Shown: positions 22,868 through 35,810 of the stretch, one piece after another
Numbering within the stretch: position 1 is the stretch's first letter
Layout: every line of letters starts with the position of its first letter
Source: Chimonanthus salicifolius
Lineage: Eukaryota; Streptophyta; Magnoliopsida; Laurales; Calycanthaceae
Direction of reading: 5' to 3'
DNA: 64,000 nucleotides
Assembly (NCBI GenBank): GCA_013350335.1
Contig: CM023536.1
Span: 42,168,314 to 42,232,313, forward strand
Position numbers and translations under genes: made by a program
The notes under the pieces: model-generated
What the model saw: the letters and a program-made list of their open reading frames with translations, nothing else
What the model was told of the DNA's origin: nothing
The model's database searches: none

Positions 22868-24636
22868 TCTATGTGTATCTAAAATTTTATTCAAAGTTCT
22901 TTTAACGAGAAACTTGTGATAGTTAGTTTGGCAGGTCAAGAACTCATTAAGATGTAGGAGATCTTAGATTCAAATTACTGATAATACAAAAGAGTCACTC
23001 CTCTATATAAAAAGTTACTTTGATCTTAAAAAAAAAAGTCCTTAAAGAGAGAGAGGTGTAGATCTTACAGTTCTCTATCAAAAAGAGAAAAAAACAATAG
23101 TTAGAATTGACTTGGGCTTCTACGTTTATAATTTTTTTCAATTTTTTAAATATTTTATTAAAATAATTAAGTTAATTGCAATCCCTATCACATAATAGTG
23201 TCCTCTGCACGTCTTCATCGATATTGTTTTTTTACCGAAAGACCTAGAGCTAACTATCGACACTTTGGACTATTCGGACACATATTTCAAGAAAAGGTTC
23301 ATACATGTTTATTACAGGGGCAACAAGATCAAGTTGATAAGGATAAAAATCCAAATATCCCCTCTTTCGATTTCTATTGATCTCTATGATCATAGAGGGC
23401 CCCTCTATATAAATGGGTTATTCTATTCTACGTGCATCCAGAATTTTATTCAAAACCCTTTTAACGAGAAACTTGTGATGGTTAGTTATTCAAAACCCTT
23501 GTAACGAGAAACTTTGATCGGTTAGTTTGACGGTCAAGAACACACTTAAGATGCAGGGGATCTTAGATTCAAGTTACTATTAATACAAAAGAATCTCTTC
23601 CATATAAAAAAATTACCTTAATCTTCAAAAAAAAAGTCCTTGAAGAGAGAGAGAGGCATAGATCTTGGAGTTCTCAATCAAAAAGAGAAAAAAACAATTG
23701 TTAAAATTGACTTTCCATTGCTTCTCTTGGGCTTCTTGGTTTATAATATTTTTCAATTTTTTAAATATTTTATTAAAATAATTAAGTTAATTGCAATCCC
23801 TATCACATAATAGTGCCTCTGCACATCTTCATCGACATTGTTTTTTTACCAAAAGACCTAGAGCTAACTATCGATACTTTGGACTATTCGGACACATACT
23901 TCGAGAAAAGGTTCATGCATGTTTATTGCAAGGGCAACAAGATCAAGTGGACAAGGATAAAAATCTAAATATCCCCTCTTTCGATTTCTATTGATCTCTA
24001 TGATCATAGAGGCCCCCTCTGTATAAATGGGTTATTCTATTCTACGTGCATCCAGAATTTTATTCAAAACCCTTATAACGAGAAACTTGTGATGGTTAGT
24101 TATTCAAAACCCTTGTAACGAGAAACTTGTGATAGTTAGTTTAACGGTCAAGAACACACTTAAGATGTAGGGGATCTTAGATTCAAGTTACTATTACTAC
24201 AAAAGAATCACTCCTCCATATAAAAAAATTACCTTAATCTTCAAAAAAAAGTCCTTGAAGAGAGAGAGAGGTGTAGATCTTGGAGTTAAAAACAATTGTT
24301 AAAATTGACTTTCCATTGCTTCTCTTGGGCTTCTTCGTTTATAATATTTTTCAATTTTTTAAATATTTTATTAAAATAATTAAGTTAATTGCAATCCCTA
24401 TCACATAATAGTGCCTCTGCACATCTTCATCGACATTGTTTTTTTACCAAAAGACCTAGAGCTAACTATCGATACTTTGGACTATTCGGACACATACTTC
24501 GAGAAAAGGTTCATGCATGTTTATTGCAGGGGCAACAAGATCAAGTTGACAAGGATAAAATCTAAATATCCCCTCTTTCGATTTCTATTGATCTCTATGA
24601 TCATAGAGGCCCCCTCTGTATAAATGGGCTATTCTA
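22868..24636 (+). repeat. Three tandem copies of a 0.6-kb unit
   Basis: Units are about 22868-23426, 23427-24039 and 24040-24636. Each opens near TACGTGCATCCAGAATTTTA, then ACGAGAAACTTGTGATGG, a GAGAGAGAGG tract, TTAAGTTAATTGCAATCCCT, and a better-conserved block from CTCTGCACATCTTCATCGA to ATCTCTATGATCATAGAGG. Units 2 and 3 also hold a 36-bp internal direct repeat (TTATTCAAAACCC) absent from unit 1. The conserved block is open in more than one forward frame; one reads [20 protein letters not shown], which I do not recognise. It could be a multiplied gene fragment or chance. Confidence 0.88.
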
Positions 24637-27600
24637 TTTATATAGAATATGGTATGGGGGTACATCCAAATCTTGTTTGTCCATTAGTTCTCAATTTTTT
24701 GTTGCACAGTAGTGCAGTTTGGTAGCGATTAAATAATATCTTTTAAAATTCAATTAGCAAAATTACACTAATATATCCTCTCTACTTGCATTTTATAAAC
24801 TGTCGGAGCCCATCCCTGTTAGGCCAAATTTTAAATAAGTTTTTTTTTTTTTCCAAATAGCTGCAAATTTTGATCATTTCTCTTAAATGAAAGATATGTG
24901 TCTGTTTAACTTAGGATCTAAACCCGAAAATTGTTAGTAGAAACGTTCCTTTTTATCCAACATCTTCACTGCTTGGATCCGAGTTGGATGCAAAGTTTTG
25001 GATCTGATTAACAAATAGTTGAGTTTGGATATAATTAACAGTTTTTATAATTTTGATATATTATTAGAATATTTTAGTAAAGCTATTAAAAATCTTATCC
25101 AAGTGTAATCTCTCTTAACCACTATTTTATATCTTAAGATATAATTTTGAAAAGAAAAATGTGAACTCCATTGTCAATTAGGTCACAGTTTGACTTTAGT
25201 ATCCAGATCTCAATCATATTTATTATTCATGTGCAAGTATTTTATCTAGGGTCCAAGCCAACCCTCTTGAGTTCCAATTAGACTGCCAATTAAGCTGGGC
25301 TTGGGTGAGGCCTAGTGTAAGGAAGAGAGTTTTGATCCAAAAGTCAGAATTTGAGCCATTCTTTTAGAAACCTAATTTAATCCATTAAATATTAAATATA
25401 AATATAAAATTATAATTATAAAATAACAAAAAAAAAATCAATAGGCCCAAAAAGCATGAGCCAGGATAAGCCTTGAAATTGGGCTTAGGTCTTACAAATG
25501 CAAATCAAACCAGAATAAGGTTTCAACGAATCGGGTCAACTTGGTCTGATCTTGGGCTCTTAAATTATAATACAAGCATGGGATTGAGTTGGCCCAATGC
25601 CAGCTTCAGCCACCCAAGTTGTAGCTCTAGGTCTAGGCTGCAACTCGAGCTTGCCAAGCTGGGTTTTTCTCCTACCGAAGCCCAAGCCAGAATTGCAATT
25701 TAAAGACCTAACCCAGGCATGGGCTCAAGCTAACCCAAATTAATCGAACTCGATCCCGATTAGAATTTGCATAAGTAGGGATCGAATCTGATTTCAAACC
25801 CAAAATCTATATGCAGGTTTATCTGGGCTCGGATTTCTTTAGGCCTAAAAAGAAGTTTTTTTGTATTATTAATAAAATAGGGTGAACCGTAAAAAGCCTT
25901 TTTTAAGTTTATTATAGTTTTACTCTTTCTATTTACTTACATTTTAGAATAGCAAGTTAATTTAATTTTGAAATTTAAGAATTTCTAATATATTTATTTT
26001 ACACTTGGTCGACTAAAATTATTACTTGGAAGTATGAAAATTCAACAATCAAACTTTTGAAGTCTAAATAACACTTTAAAATGAGAACCTATGACTTCTT
26101 TTAAATTTAAATTTATGAAATTTTATAATTTTCACATTAGAATTTTTGTTTCCCCATAAATAAAATTTAAGGATAAAAATATTATACATCACACCAAAGG
26201 CCATAGCCAATTAACAGACATGCACCCGAACTGTAATCAATTCATGAACCATACACATAGCTAATGGACAGTTGGAAGTGGAGCCCACACTATCCTTTTC
26301 ATCGATTATTAGAATTAATTTCAAAGTGACAACCAACACTTTCAAAGCTTTGTATAACTCGTCTATTAAATTGGACTTAGTTTGAAAAAAATTATGAGGA
26401 AGGTTTCGAAGTTTTTTCAGAGCATATAACTAATTCGCAAGTTTCCTTATCTATACGTAAGGAGTAATTGTATATAAAGTAGTTCTTTGGAGGACAATGA
26501 GAATCAAATTTAAAACTCTCACTTTTGTCAGTAAAAGTATATAATTCTATTTAGAAGGTTTACGGTTAAAATGCAACTCCCCAAGAATATTTTTTCATGA
26601 TTAATTGAGCTATAATTTTTAACTTTAATATAATTGGATTTGTTTAGATTATTGTAATTTGTAATTTTTAAAAATATAATATAATCTTAACTAAATAAAT
26701 AATTTTTTTATTAGTTTTATTTTCAAATGGACCTTTTTGGGTGGATCTATTTCCTATCAAAATAGAAATAAAGGAAGATCACGGCGAATGATAGCCAACA
26801 GCCCAACACAGTCAACCCATCTACAGTAGTTTCTAACTTGATATGAATTCTACAAATTTAGACATAATGTTTTTATAAAATTTGAAAAGCAATTCAAGTG
26901 CTCATCTGACATCGATTTTTAATACACTCTAGAAGATTAATTGGATGCGACACATTAACACCTCCGAACCTTATAGAAAATAAAAAAAATTCAAAATATG
27001 GTTCTACTTGCTCATAATATTTTAGAGTTGAGAGTTGAGACAGCTCTTTCCATACAGTTATCCTTGCAGACTTTAGATAACAATTTTTTTTTTTTTTATC
27101 TTTTTCTCCGAGTGGGCCAACGATTTTGTGGGTTTGTCATATGCTAAAAAGTTTCACCTACATGAGTTGCATTGGGTGGGCCAATGAAATTAAAGTTGGG
27201 CTCACCCAAATGATGGCGTGTGCACACTTCCCATGTAACGCGTTAGAGAGGATAGATTTCTTATAAATAGTGGATTTAGTTGCCCTTAACTATAACTTTG
27301 TTGCCCTTTTATGGTTTGAAATTATTGAGGACACACTTTCTGTTAAAAATATAGATTAAAAAAATTACTACATCACTTTTTTATATTTTAAAACTTTTAT
27401 ATAATCATGTTCAATTTATAGATAATATTCATATAAAAAAGTGGAATAGATCTTTAAATTCACTAAATTTAATAAAAAATCTCAATAACGTTGGACCAAA
27501 TCTTTTAAGCTCAGTATTTCCAATTCTAAAATCTATTTTTTTTTTTTTTTACTTTTTAGATTTTCATAAAATTTTCTACTTTTTAGTATTATGATAAAAA

Positions 27601-28814
27601 TAACTCAAAATCTTTCAACTCATCAAATTAAATATTAAAATTAATTTTTATATCTTTAACATTTTTGTTAAATTTAAAAAAAAATTACTTAAAAAAAAGG
27701 AAAATATATTGCATCTAGAACTATCAAAAGAAAAATATGAAATTAGTACATATGTCATTTTAAATTAAAATAACATAAAATATATTTCAGACACAAACAT
27801 AAAATGCAATGGATTAGTACGTCTTATTATTTGAAATGAATATTATAAAGTACCTTAAAATAAAAAATCGAGACCAAGTCATCAATAGTCATTTGATCTA
27901 AATATTTTAAAATTAACAGTTATCGCATTGGATATTTTAACGTATTTGAATTTAATTAAAAAATTGCCTTTGACCTAATTTTTATTTAATATACTTAATA
28001 AGATTTTATTCTATATGATAAGACTTACTTGCTTATTAATTTATTATGTACCCTAGGTAAAAAAACTATTCATTATTTTTATAATGAAGAAACCCAATGA
28101 TCATTAGATGAGGAACCCATGATCTCCGTTTGTTCCTTAGTAAGAAAGCATTAGGTAAAATTTACGTATTCTCACAAGTCACAAATACGAAACTCGAATT
28201 TGAAATCTCTAATTTGTGAAGAAGTATAAGGTGGAACTATTCTTATTATCATAAGCTAATTGAAGTAACAAAGGTTGCTGCATTGAAGGTGCTCGAGTAC
28301 CTTTTTATGAAACTTACATTTAAAATTTCCTTGAACTCTCACGTATAGATTTTCAGTATTCTGACTCTGAAAAACAAGTTGCATTACTAATTTTTTTATC
28401 TACTTAATTTAAGTATATAAAGTCCTTTCAACATATTTTAATTAATTTAAACCAAGTGGCTATCTATATTTAATTAGACTAAATTTTTAAATTCTTACCT
28501 AAATAATAATTTTTATTTTATTTTTGTAAGTCAATGAACCTCCATCTTTTAGACACCTCGTCACTCTTTTTTTTTTTGTGAGTTCAACACTCTGATAAAT
28601 GGTTGATTTTTTTAAAAAAAAAATTTACGACCTAAATTAATGATATCGAAGAAGCAATTTTTGATATTTTTTCTTGACAAACAATCACGATATCTTGCGT
28701 AAATGAAAATCTCACAATAATAGCAGCAAAAAAGGTGTACTTATGGAGATTTTCCTTTTTTTCCCCTAAAATATAAATAAAACCCAAAAAGAGAGAAAAA
28801 GAAAAACTAGGAAT
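24637..28814. other. 4.2 kb AT-rich intergenic DNA, no gene seen
   Basis: Contains a GCCCAAGCC-rich degenerate repeat at about 25240-25830 and many T or A homopolymer runs. This stretch lies immediately downstream of the LNG-like gene on that gene's strand, so the 3' UTR and poly-A site should be at its right edge; I could not identify a clear AATAAA signal. Confidence 0.45.
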
Positions 28815-29428
28815 TCAAAACACCAGCTTCCTTCTGGGAGCAAAGGCCGTAGTGCATTTCCCGGCAAAACTCGCCATATCTCGGATCGTCTCCCCCACCA
28901 GATCCTTGAATATCAGCCGTTCAATGTCCAACACTGCATCTGACATATCTACTGACCGATCACCCCATCCATCTACTCCCTCGCCGCCGGCCATGTCCCT
29001 TGCAAGCACTCCACATATGACATCACACAAGTCTTCTGCGGCCGGCCTCTCCCGGATTCTCCCCAATTCAGACCATATCTGCTGTGCCAATGCCTGTCCG
29101 TCGACGACAATGAAGGTGGCCAGAGATTTTGACCGGACAAAGGCCTTCCACGGCGATAGCTGCTGCTTTTGGTTGAGAATTTCTGTGACTGTGTCGAAGA
29201 GGAGCCTTCTATGAAGTCTAGATACAGTGGATGATGATCTAGTCTTTGAGTAGCTCTGTTTCTCGATAAAGACAAAGAGATCGGGATCTTCTTCCCATGG
29301 AACGTTCTTATGGGATAGAATCTCCGATACATAGAGAAAATCTTGATCGTTGGATGCATCTTCTGGTTTTGATCGGATGGGTGAGATTGCAGGGCTCCAG
29401 TTCTCCTCTTTCAGCTCTGACGATTGAC
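28815..29428 (-). CDS. LNG1-like: LNG-like gene, terminal exon with DUF4378
   Basis: Begins after cctattcag with GTCAATCG, completing the split glycine codon of exon 3, and ends at TGA 28817-28815. It contains SPAISPIRSKPEDASNDQDF, SRLHRRLLFDTVTEILNQK, QQIWSELGRIRERPAAEDL and AVLDIERLIFKDLVGETIRD, ending APRRKLVF. The domain is uninterrupted. The C-terminal region is the part that contacts TON1 in characterised TRM proteins. Confidence 0.92.
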
Positions 29429-32400
29429 CTGAATAGGAACGAGCAGCATTGGAGGAAGCACAAATTGGAAACAGAATAAACAGCATTTGGTGGATGGTGA
29501 TCCACAGTGCATGAAAAGTACGGCCCCTCTTTTGCAAGTGAGAGGGTTTCACTTCTCAATTTTTTTTTTTTAATTTAAAAGTCTAAAAACTCAATTAGAG
29601 TACTTGACTCAATAATATTTTAAATTTAAAATCAGATTTTTCAAGTTTTTGAACTATATATTTTAAAAAAAACTACATAAAAATTGAAGTTCTGCTTTTC
29701 AAGGGTGAAATTGTTATAGTTTGAGTAGGTTTGGAATGAGTGAAATGCTATATTTTGCAATCTTAAGTAGGTTCGTTTCACGGTTTCACGCTTAATTTTA
29801 ATGAATCTCTCTGTAAATTTAAACGGAGTGTGTTCATTGAGAGGTTTACACATATCCATAATATTAATCTTAAGATGAAGATACTTAAAAATAAAAACCC
29901 TTTTATGTGCTTTAGAATATAACATTTATGCATGGTAATTCACCCCCAATCGATTTCTCTCTCTGTAAAGTTAAATGAGTTTTTTAGGTAAAATCTTCAA
30001 GCACAGTTTTTTACACACGAAACTGTAAAAAAATCATAGAAATTGAATATAATGCTGGTGAATATGGGGTCACCGCATATCTTAGATTTTGATTGGATAG
30101 TAAAAAGATTTAAAAAACGGGTGAAAATATGTCAAAGGGAAGGTGATTTAAAAATTCCCCCAAGAGGTGATAACATTCTTGTCGTTCATATGCGTGAAAA
30201 TGGAAAAAATTCTTGTGGTTCATGTGTAAAAAGGGCCTTTTAACCGCGATTAAGGAAGACCCCATCTACCAGACACCAATTTTAGGCCTACACAAGGACA
30301 GTGGTTGCAGGATAGATGGGATATGAAAACTGTAAGAAAGTGTTGTATTGGGCCCACAAAATCAATGGCCCGCAATCCATGGGCCGAATGACTGAAACGG
30401 GCAGAAGAGGAGGGAGGACGAGGGCAGTTAGGTCATTTGGGTAACATACATTCCATTCTACCGCTTCCAGTTCCAAGTCGTTTTTGGAGAATTAATTCTT
30501 CAGATTTGCGTTTTCCTCATTTTTCCAAAACTTTAAACCCCACACCGCAACTTCAGCGGGAGTTCATTAATGCCTTCAGATATCAAATATTAATAAAGCC
30601 ACGTTACCGTCGCTATCTTCTACTGCTAACTCTCTTTTCCTCCATTGAACTCCGATCACTGTTAGCCAGCCATTGGTACATAAATTAAACACGTGGCATG
30701 AGGAAAGACACCCTGTTAGAATGAGGTGGTTTTTTTCTTCAATTTATCCTACAACAGATATTCTCTACTATGTAATCAACAAATTAAATGTCAAAATTTA
30801 ATTACACTAATTTTCAAAATTAACAAACATATTTCTTTTTAACCAGTTAATGCTCTCGTTTCATAGTCCCTTTAATTTGAATCTTATTTCAACCTCACCT
30901 ACCCAGATTTGTCTTTTAGATTTATTGTCCATTCAATTTTTGAAAAGAGGGTTCAACTCATCTGTGAAGTGGAAAAACATAATTAACTTAAACGAAATTC
31001 CCTTCTATACCAAATATGATAACACATTTGTTAACTAATATAACAAAACTCTAATTTTACAATGAAAGAAAAATTCCATTTCAGTTTGCTAATCTATATC
31101 TATTTTGACACTTTCATGTCCCCAAATTTTTATCAGATGTTTAGCTGAATTAATTTTATTAATTTAACCAAAATAATTTTTAACAGATCATGTATTTAAG
31201 GAATATTTTCTCTAATATGTTAGGAAGCCAACTCTATCCCAATGGACCAATTGAAGAAAATCATGTGCCGGATCATGAGAGCCATTGGTGGAATCCGAAT
31301 TCTCAAGGGTGGCCACCGCAAAGTAAATCAGGGAAAATAGAATAGAATAGAAAGAAAAGAAAAGGAAAGAAGAGGTGTACCGTTGAAATCGATGCATCTT
31401 TTGGAGATGGAGGAAGGAGAGGTGTCGTCTTTGTAGAGGGACGAATCGAGTACTGAAACAGGACTTGGCTGCTGCTCCGTTGCCGTAATCTCAGCTATGC
31501 TGTGGAGAAGCTTATCGCAACGCTCCAAAAGGCTCCTCCCTTCCTTGTACTCGTCCATCTTCGTTCTCTGCAACTGCCATTTCCCAAACATCCCTCTCAA
31601 TACATCAAATACTCTACGGACAAAAGCTATAAATGAAAAACAAGGAAAATCACTATTCCATTCTGTCATGCATAGTACTGTTACTATTGCATTACCTCTG
31701 TTTCAATTTGAGAAGACGCACTGACACTGCTCTCAGAAATGGTGGAAGATTCGTCCTCCGTCAGTGAGTAAATCCTCTCCCTAGAAGAAATCTCAGCCGT
31801 CTGTTTCCGGTTCTTCGGCGATCTGGTTGGAACAGGAAACGGATCCGGTCCGGCCTTTTTCGAACCGATCTTAGGAGAACTAGAGGGATAGCTTTTTCTG
31901 TCTCTTTCGCTGCAATAGTCCTTTCCTTTCTTTTGCGTCTCGATGCTCAAAGCTCTCCGCCTCGCCGGAGAGCTCGGGCTCTTCGCTCCGCCCTCGCTCG
32001 AATCCAGCGGTCTAGAATTTCTGTTCCTCCTCTCAATCTCTGCTCGATCTCGCCTCGGAGACACCATTGGCTGCGGCTCTGCAACGAGATTGCGTCTGAT
32101 TCCAGATCTGGATCTGGAATTGGATGGCGGAGATTCGTTTCCCGGTGTTCGATTGATTATCGAAGCGGTACGTCTCATCGGCTTCACCAGAACGATCGGC
32201 GGATCTTCGCGAGTGAATTGACGGTCGAAGATGAAGTTAGGATGTCCTGCGATCTGCTCTTCGGATCTCTTGGAGTGAAGCAGACCTTTGAGCTGCAGAG
32301 CTTCGAGAATCTGCTTCAGTGTCTCTAAATCCTTAGCTGGCTCGTCGATGCCTCTCATCTTGAGCCGCTTCTCGATCTCTCCGTACAGAGTTCCGGTCCG

Positions 32401-33467
32401 CTTCGGCTCGGGGAAGAAATCCTGCGAGTCGAAGAAGCTTTTCCTCAAATTCCATGGAGATGACGAAATCGGATCTTTTGGCGGATCGGTTTTCGAAGCT
32501 CTGCACCGAAACTCCGCCTGAATGGGGCCTTCTCGAAGCACCCGATCTCTCTTCTTTAACTGCATTCTCTTGGACAACCTTCTGTGGCTGCGGTTGCGGC
32601 TTCGGCTTTTGAGGCTTGATCTGGTCGATGAATCGGCATTGCATCAGATCCCTCGAAGCTCGCGACTCGGAGGCCGATCGGCGAAGCTCAGCTCTCGCCG
32701 ACGGTGACTCGCGGGCGGAGTTCGGCAATGCCTCCAATCCCATCAGCCTCGCCACGACGCTGGGCGATCGCCTCTGATTCTCATTCTCCTCTTCAATCTC
32801 AGCCGCTGATTGGGCCGAGATCTCGCGATTTTGAGCGGCCAAAATTGCCGCATTTGTGCGAATCTCTCTTGGAAAGACGCTTCCTTTCCCATCCACGATA
32901 GCTCTGCTGTCTAGGGAGAGCCTCGGAGATTCTCGAAACTTCCATGAAGACCTGAAGCCTTCCTTGAATTCAAAGATCGGGAGCGGAAGTGGAGTCTTCT
33001 CTGGAAGCTTCTCCGGCGGAGGAGTAGCTGATGTCGTTTCTAGCGCAGGCGATCGGAGTGCCGGCGTGGGCGATACCTTGGATTCCCGGGCCGCTGCTCC
33101 AGTGGCAGCTTTTGTAAATTCGACTGAAGCAGGATTCTTTTCCTGCTGCAGCGGTGGTGGAGAGCTGACGGATTTCTCGGATGACGTTGAGCCATCAGCA
33201 GCCTGCATTGAAGAGAAAACATCAAAAAAAAAATTAAAAAAGAAGGGTAATTCCTCTTTTTATTTTTATTTTTATTTGTAAACTTTGCTATTTAGTATCG
33301 TAGTTCACGAAAGAAAGAACTAGTCTGACCGCAGGAGGAAGACGTTTGGTGGAATATATTCGTTTTCCGGCGAGAATCTGGTGACGATCGAAAAGCTGAA
33401 GGAATCCAGCCATGCAACCCATCTGCTTCTCTAGGCTCTGGTTTTCCATCGGGTACCCCGGTGTCAT
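28815..33467 (-). CDS. LNG1-like: LONGIFOLIA/TRM-family protein gene, four coding exons, one frameshift
   Basis: LNG/TRM proteins bind cortical microtubules, recruit the TON1 complex and promote polar cell elongation; that role is known for the family and inferred here. Coding exons are 33330-33467, 31696-33202, 31381-31567 and 28815-29428 with GT-AG introns. The protein would be about 814 residues: residues 1-46 include the LNG start KQMGCMAGFLQLFDRH; RLSLDSR lies near 140; VVARLMGLEALP near 195; TLYGEIEKRLKMRGIDEP with KDLETLKQILEALQLKGLLH follows; QQPSPVSVLD is in exon 3; DUF4378 runs from DFLYVSEIL near 640 to VLDIERLIFKDLVGET and the end RRKLVF. All junction phases fit, but exon 2 is 1507 bp, one base too many, so the frame breaks between about 32450 and 32610. 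It is shorter than the roughly 1000 residues usual for the family. Identity is firm; whether it is functional is open. Confidence 0.93.
29429..31380 (-). other. Intron 3 of the LNG-like gene (1.95 kb)
   Basis: Bounded by gtacac and attcag on the minus strand. Much longer than introns 1 and 2 (127 and 128 bp). Short open frames inside lack any domain and no terminal repeat was identified, though the size and AT-rich content suggest old insertions. Confidence 0.8.
31381..31567 (-). CDS. LNG1-like: LNG-like gene, coding exon 3
   Basis: A 187-bp exon from acceptor gttgcag to donor AACG/gtacac (phase 1). It encodes RTKMDEYKEGRSLLERCDKL, then LHSIAEITATEQQPSPVSVL, then DSSLYKDDTSPSS. QPSPVSVLD is highly conserved in LNG proteins. 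The acceptor could also be two codons or so later (before ATGGACGAG) without a frame change. Confidence 0.85.
31696..33202 (-). CDS. LNG1-like: LNG-like gene, coding exon 2 (contains frameshift)
   Basis: Starts after aatgcag with AADGSTSSEKS, continuing exon 1 in phase 0, and ends ...SQIETE before gtaatg. The 5' part, to at least RFIDQIKPQKP near 32610-32640, is in one frame. The 3' part, from at least SPWNLRKSFFDSQDFFPEP near 32410-32460, is in the +1 frame. Both halves carry family motifs, so the switch is real in this sequence: one extra base, or an unusual short intron. Confidence 0.85.
33330..33467 (-). CDS. LNG1-like: LNG-like gene, coding exon 1
   Basis: Codes for 46 residues, MTPGYPMENQSLEKQMGCMA then GFLQLFDRHQILAGKRIYST then KRLPPA. 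The first in-frame ATG after an upstream stop is at 33467-33465; a second ATG six codons on (33449) also fits. The donor site is GCG/gtcaga and leaves phase 0. This is the conserved N-terminal LNG segment. Confidence 0.88.
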
Positions 33468-35228
33468 TTTCCGGCAAGGTGCGTGCTTTTTCCGGTAACT
33501 CCCCTCCCCCTGTTTTCCTCCTCTCTTTGTTTGTTCCTACTCACATTTTCAAGAATCAAGATCGTTTTCCACTCGCTTGCTCGCGTATGCCTTTCCCCAG
33601 CAACTCCCGCTTTGGGTTTTTAAAGCGGAGACGCGGTTGGGAGAAAGGCAGACGAATAAATTGCAGGACGGAAAGGATCCATGGATTAGCTGGTAATGAC
33701 GAACGTGTCCTAGTTTGGATCTCTTAGAATGGCAGTTCCGTCCAAACCACATACCATTATGGGTAGCAGAAAACTTCCGTGGGTTCGGGTGAGTGCGTGT
33801 CAGAGACCCACCTTCTTGAGTTACGAAAGTTTGACTTGACCCGACATTTAAAATGTCTATAATACCCTTTGCTCGACTTCTCCTGATATTTTGCACCAAC
33901 ATTTTCCACTAAATTTGAAATAATCACGTGCTGTGCTTGTTCTTCTCTGACAAAATTATCCAGATTACAGATTCCTTTTACACGAATTCGACAATCTAAT
34001 TTTTTTTTTAAAAAAAAAGAAATTGAGATCAAGTGCTTATAAAATTCACTTTTCTATCAATTATTTCGCCGTTCAACCTAAAACGTTATATAATTGTTTG
34101 AGATGAAGATTTAAAATGATTATTTGAATTCAAAATTTGACACAGAATTAGATCGTAGAGTTCTACACATGTTCTTATAATGTAAGCTTATTTTTTTCAT
34201 GTGGCTAATCAAACATATGTAAAAATATCTAATCCAATATGTGAAGTTGGATGTGTGGATATACCGGGTACGATGTTCAGGTTAACATTTATGTGTGGAT
34301 TGAGATTCAAATAATATTAGATAGTTCACATTTGCAATTTAGATGATATGGAGTTAGCGTAGCATTTGGGTTTATTTCTTACCTAATCTAAATTTAAAGA
34401 TAAAAATGAATGATGAAAGATTTAATGTACATTTGAGGATCCATTAATCAATGAATGTAAATAAAATGAAAATTAGATTCGAGCCCCAATGATTTCACCT
34501 AGCGTGCTATAAGAACAGAGAGTGGACACTAAGTTTCTTATTGTTTCAAATACATAAATTAAAAAAAAAAATTATTCATTTATTTTTATTTGAATGTTGG
34601 TGTTAGATAAAAAAACTGACAATGGCAGCGCAAGTAAAGACATTATATATCACCGATTTTCTTTAAGAATCTAATGGAATTTTTATTTCACAAATATAAG
34701 AAAAAAATTCTAATGTCAGTGGAAAGTTCCTTTTGGGCAGCCTCTAATTATTATACCTTTTGGTCACGAATACACTCTCATACTTCTGCAACCTCAAAGA
34801 AGGCTTCGCTCATGGGCCGTATTCCATCATTTAGTTTTATTAAGATTTTGTTAGAGTAGAGAAACAGTTAAAAAGATTTCTTTTCAGACTGAAAAAGGAT
34901 AAATATATTAATGTATTTTTAAATGTATATAAAAATTCTCATCATATAAAATTAGAAGTTGAACTTATAATAAATTAAAGATATTGTTATCACGAAGTGA
35001 GTGTTTTTAATTAGAAATCTTAAAAATTTCTGTGTAGTTGTAAACTTGTAATTATAATTTTCTTATTTCTCTTTCACAATGTTTAGGCTTGAGGCACTTT
35101 TACAGCTCACATGTTTATTGAATTAGGCATTTGGAGTACAACCCCCACCCGTGTGCATGTACACAGCTAGGGGTATAAATTGGTGGAATTGAGTTCAGAC
35201 TTCAGATATAGGTAACATATGCATTTTA
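33468..35228. promoter_or_regulatory. Upstream region of the LNG-like gene
   Basis: Adjacent sequence (33468-33780) is comparatively GC-rich with pyrimidine/purine tracts and should hold the 5' UTR and promoter on the minus strand. No TATA box can be assigned with confidence. Beyond about 33900 it becomes featureless AT-rich DNA. Confidence 0.4.
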
Positions 35229-35396
35229 CATGAGTGTAGTTTAAATAGTTAATCTCCCAACTTAAAAAGTGGGATGTGCCAAGTTCGAACTCTTATGGTC
35301 TAACCTAGTGTACCCTAAGACAGTGAATATCACCTGTCAGAGTTTTACACTGGATTTTCCACGGTTTCCTACATGTAAATTCAAAAAAAAAAAAAA
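35229..35396 (+). mobile_element. SINE family 1 copy
   Basis: Starts CATGAGTGTAGTTTAAATAG (A-box region), has AAGTTCGAACTCTTATGG (B-box region), the family body with GGTTTCCTACATGTAAATTC, and a 14-bp poly-A tail at 35383-35396. Confidence 0.8.
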
Positions 35397-35810
35397 ACAA
35401 TCGTTTCACATCTAATTTATATTTTTAAATTTAAATTTAAATTCGAATTATATCAGATTTTTAGATGTAAAATCCATATCCACATCCGCCTCGTATTATC
35501 AAATTCGAATATCCATAAAATTAAAAACTTTGACATTTTCTTCAACAAAACAGAAAAAAATTATTTAATCATTAAGCTTCAATACAGAAATAAAAAAAAA
35601 AGGAAATCTAAATCATATAAAACATATAATTAATAAAAATTAAAAGAAAATATTTGAAAAAATAATTTCAGAAAATGACTTTAATGCCTATAAAAAATAA
35701 AAAATGCAAAAGGAAGAAGAAAATGTTAAAATAGAAAATAAAAATCTAAAACACAAATGATGGAATCTATCTCACGTGTAATTCTAATCTCTTAATTCCA
35801 AATTTGATGG

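Noticed and set aside
22868..24636. Possible CRISPR-like or rDNA spacer array
   Set aside because: Only three 0.6-kb units with no short repeat-spacer pattern and no rRNA sequence.
31933..33281. Plus-strand frames of 65-141 codons opposite the LNG-like exons
   Set aside because: Antisense shadows of the real minus-strand gene; they carry none of the conserved motifs.
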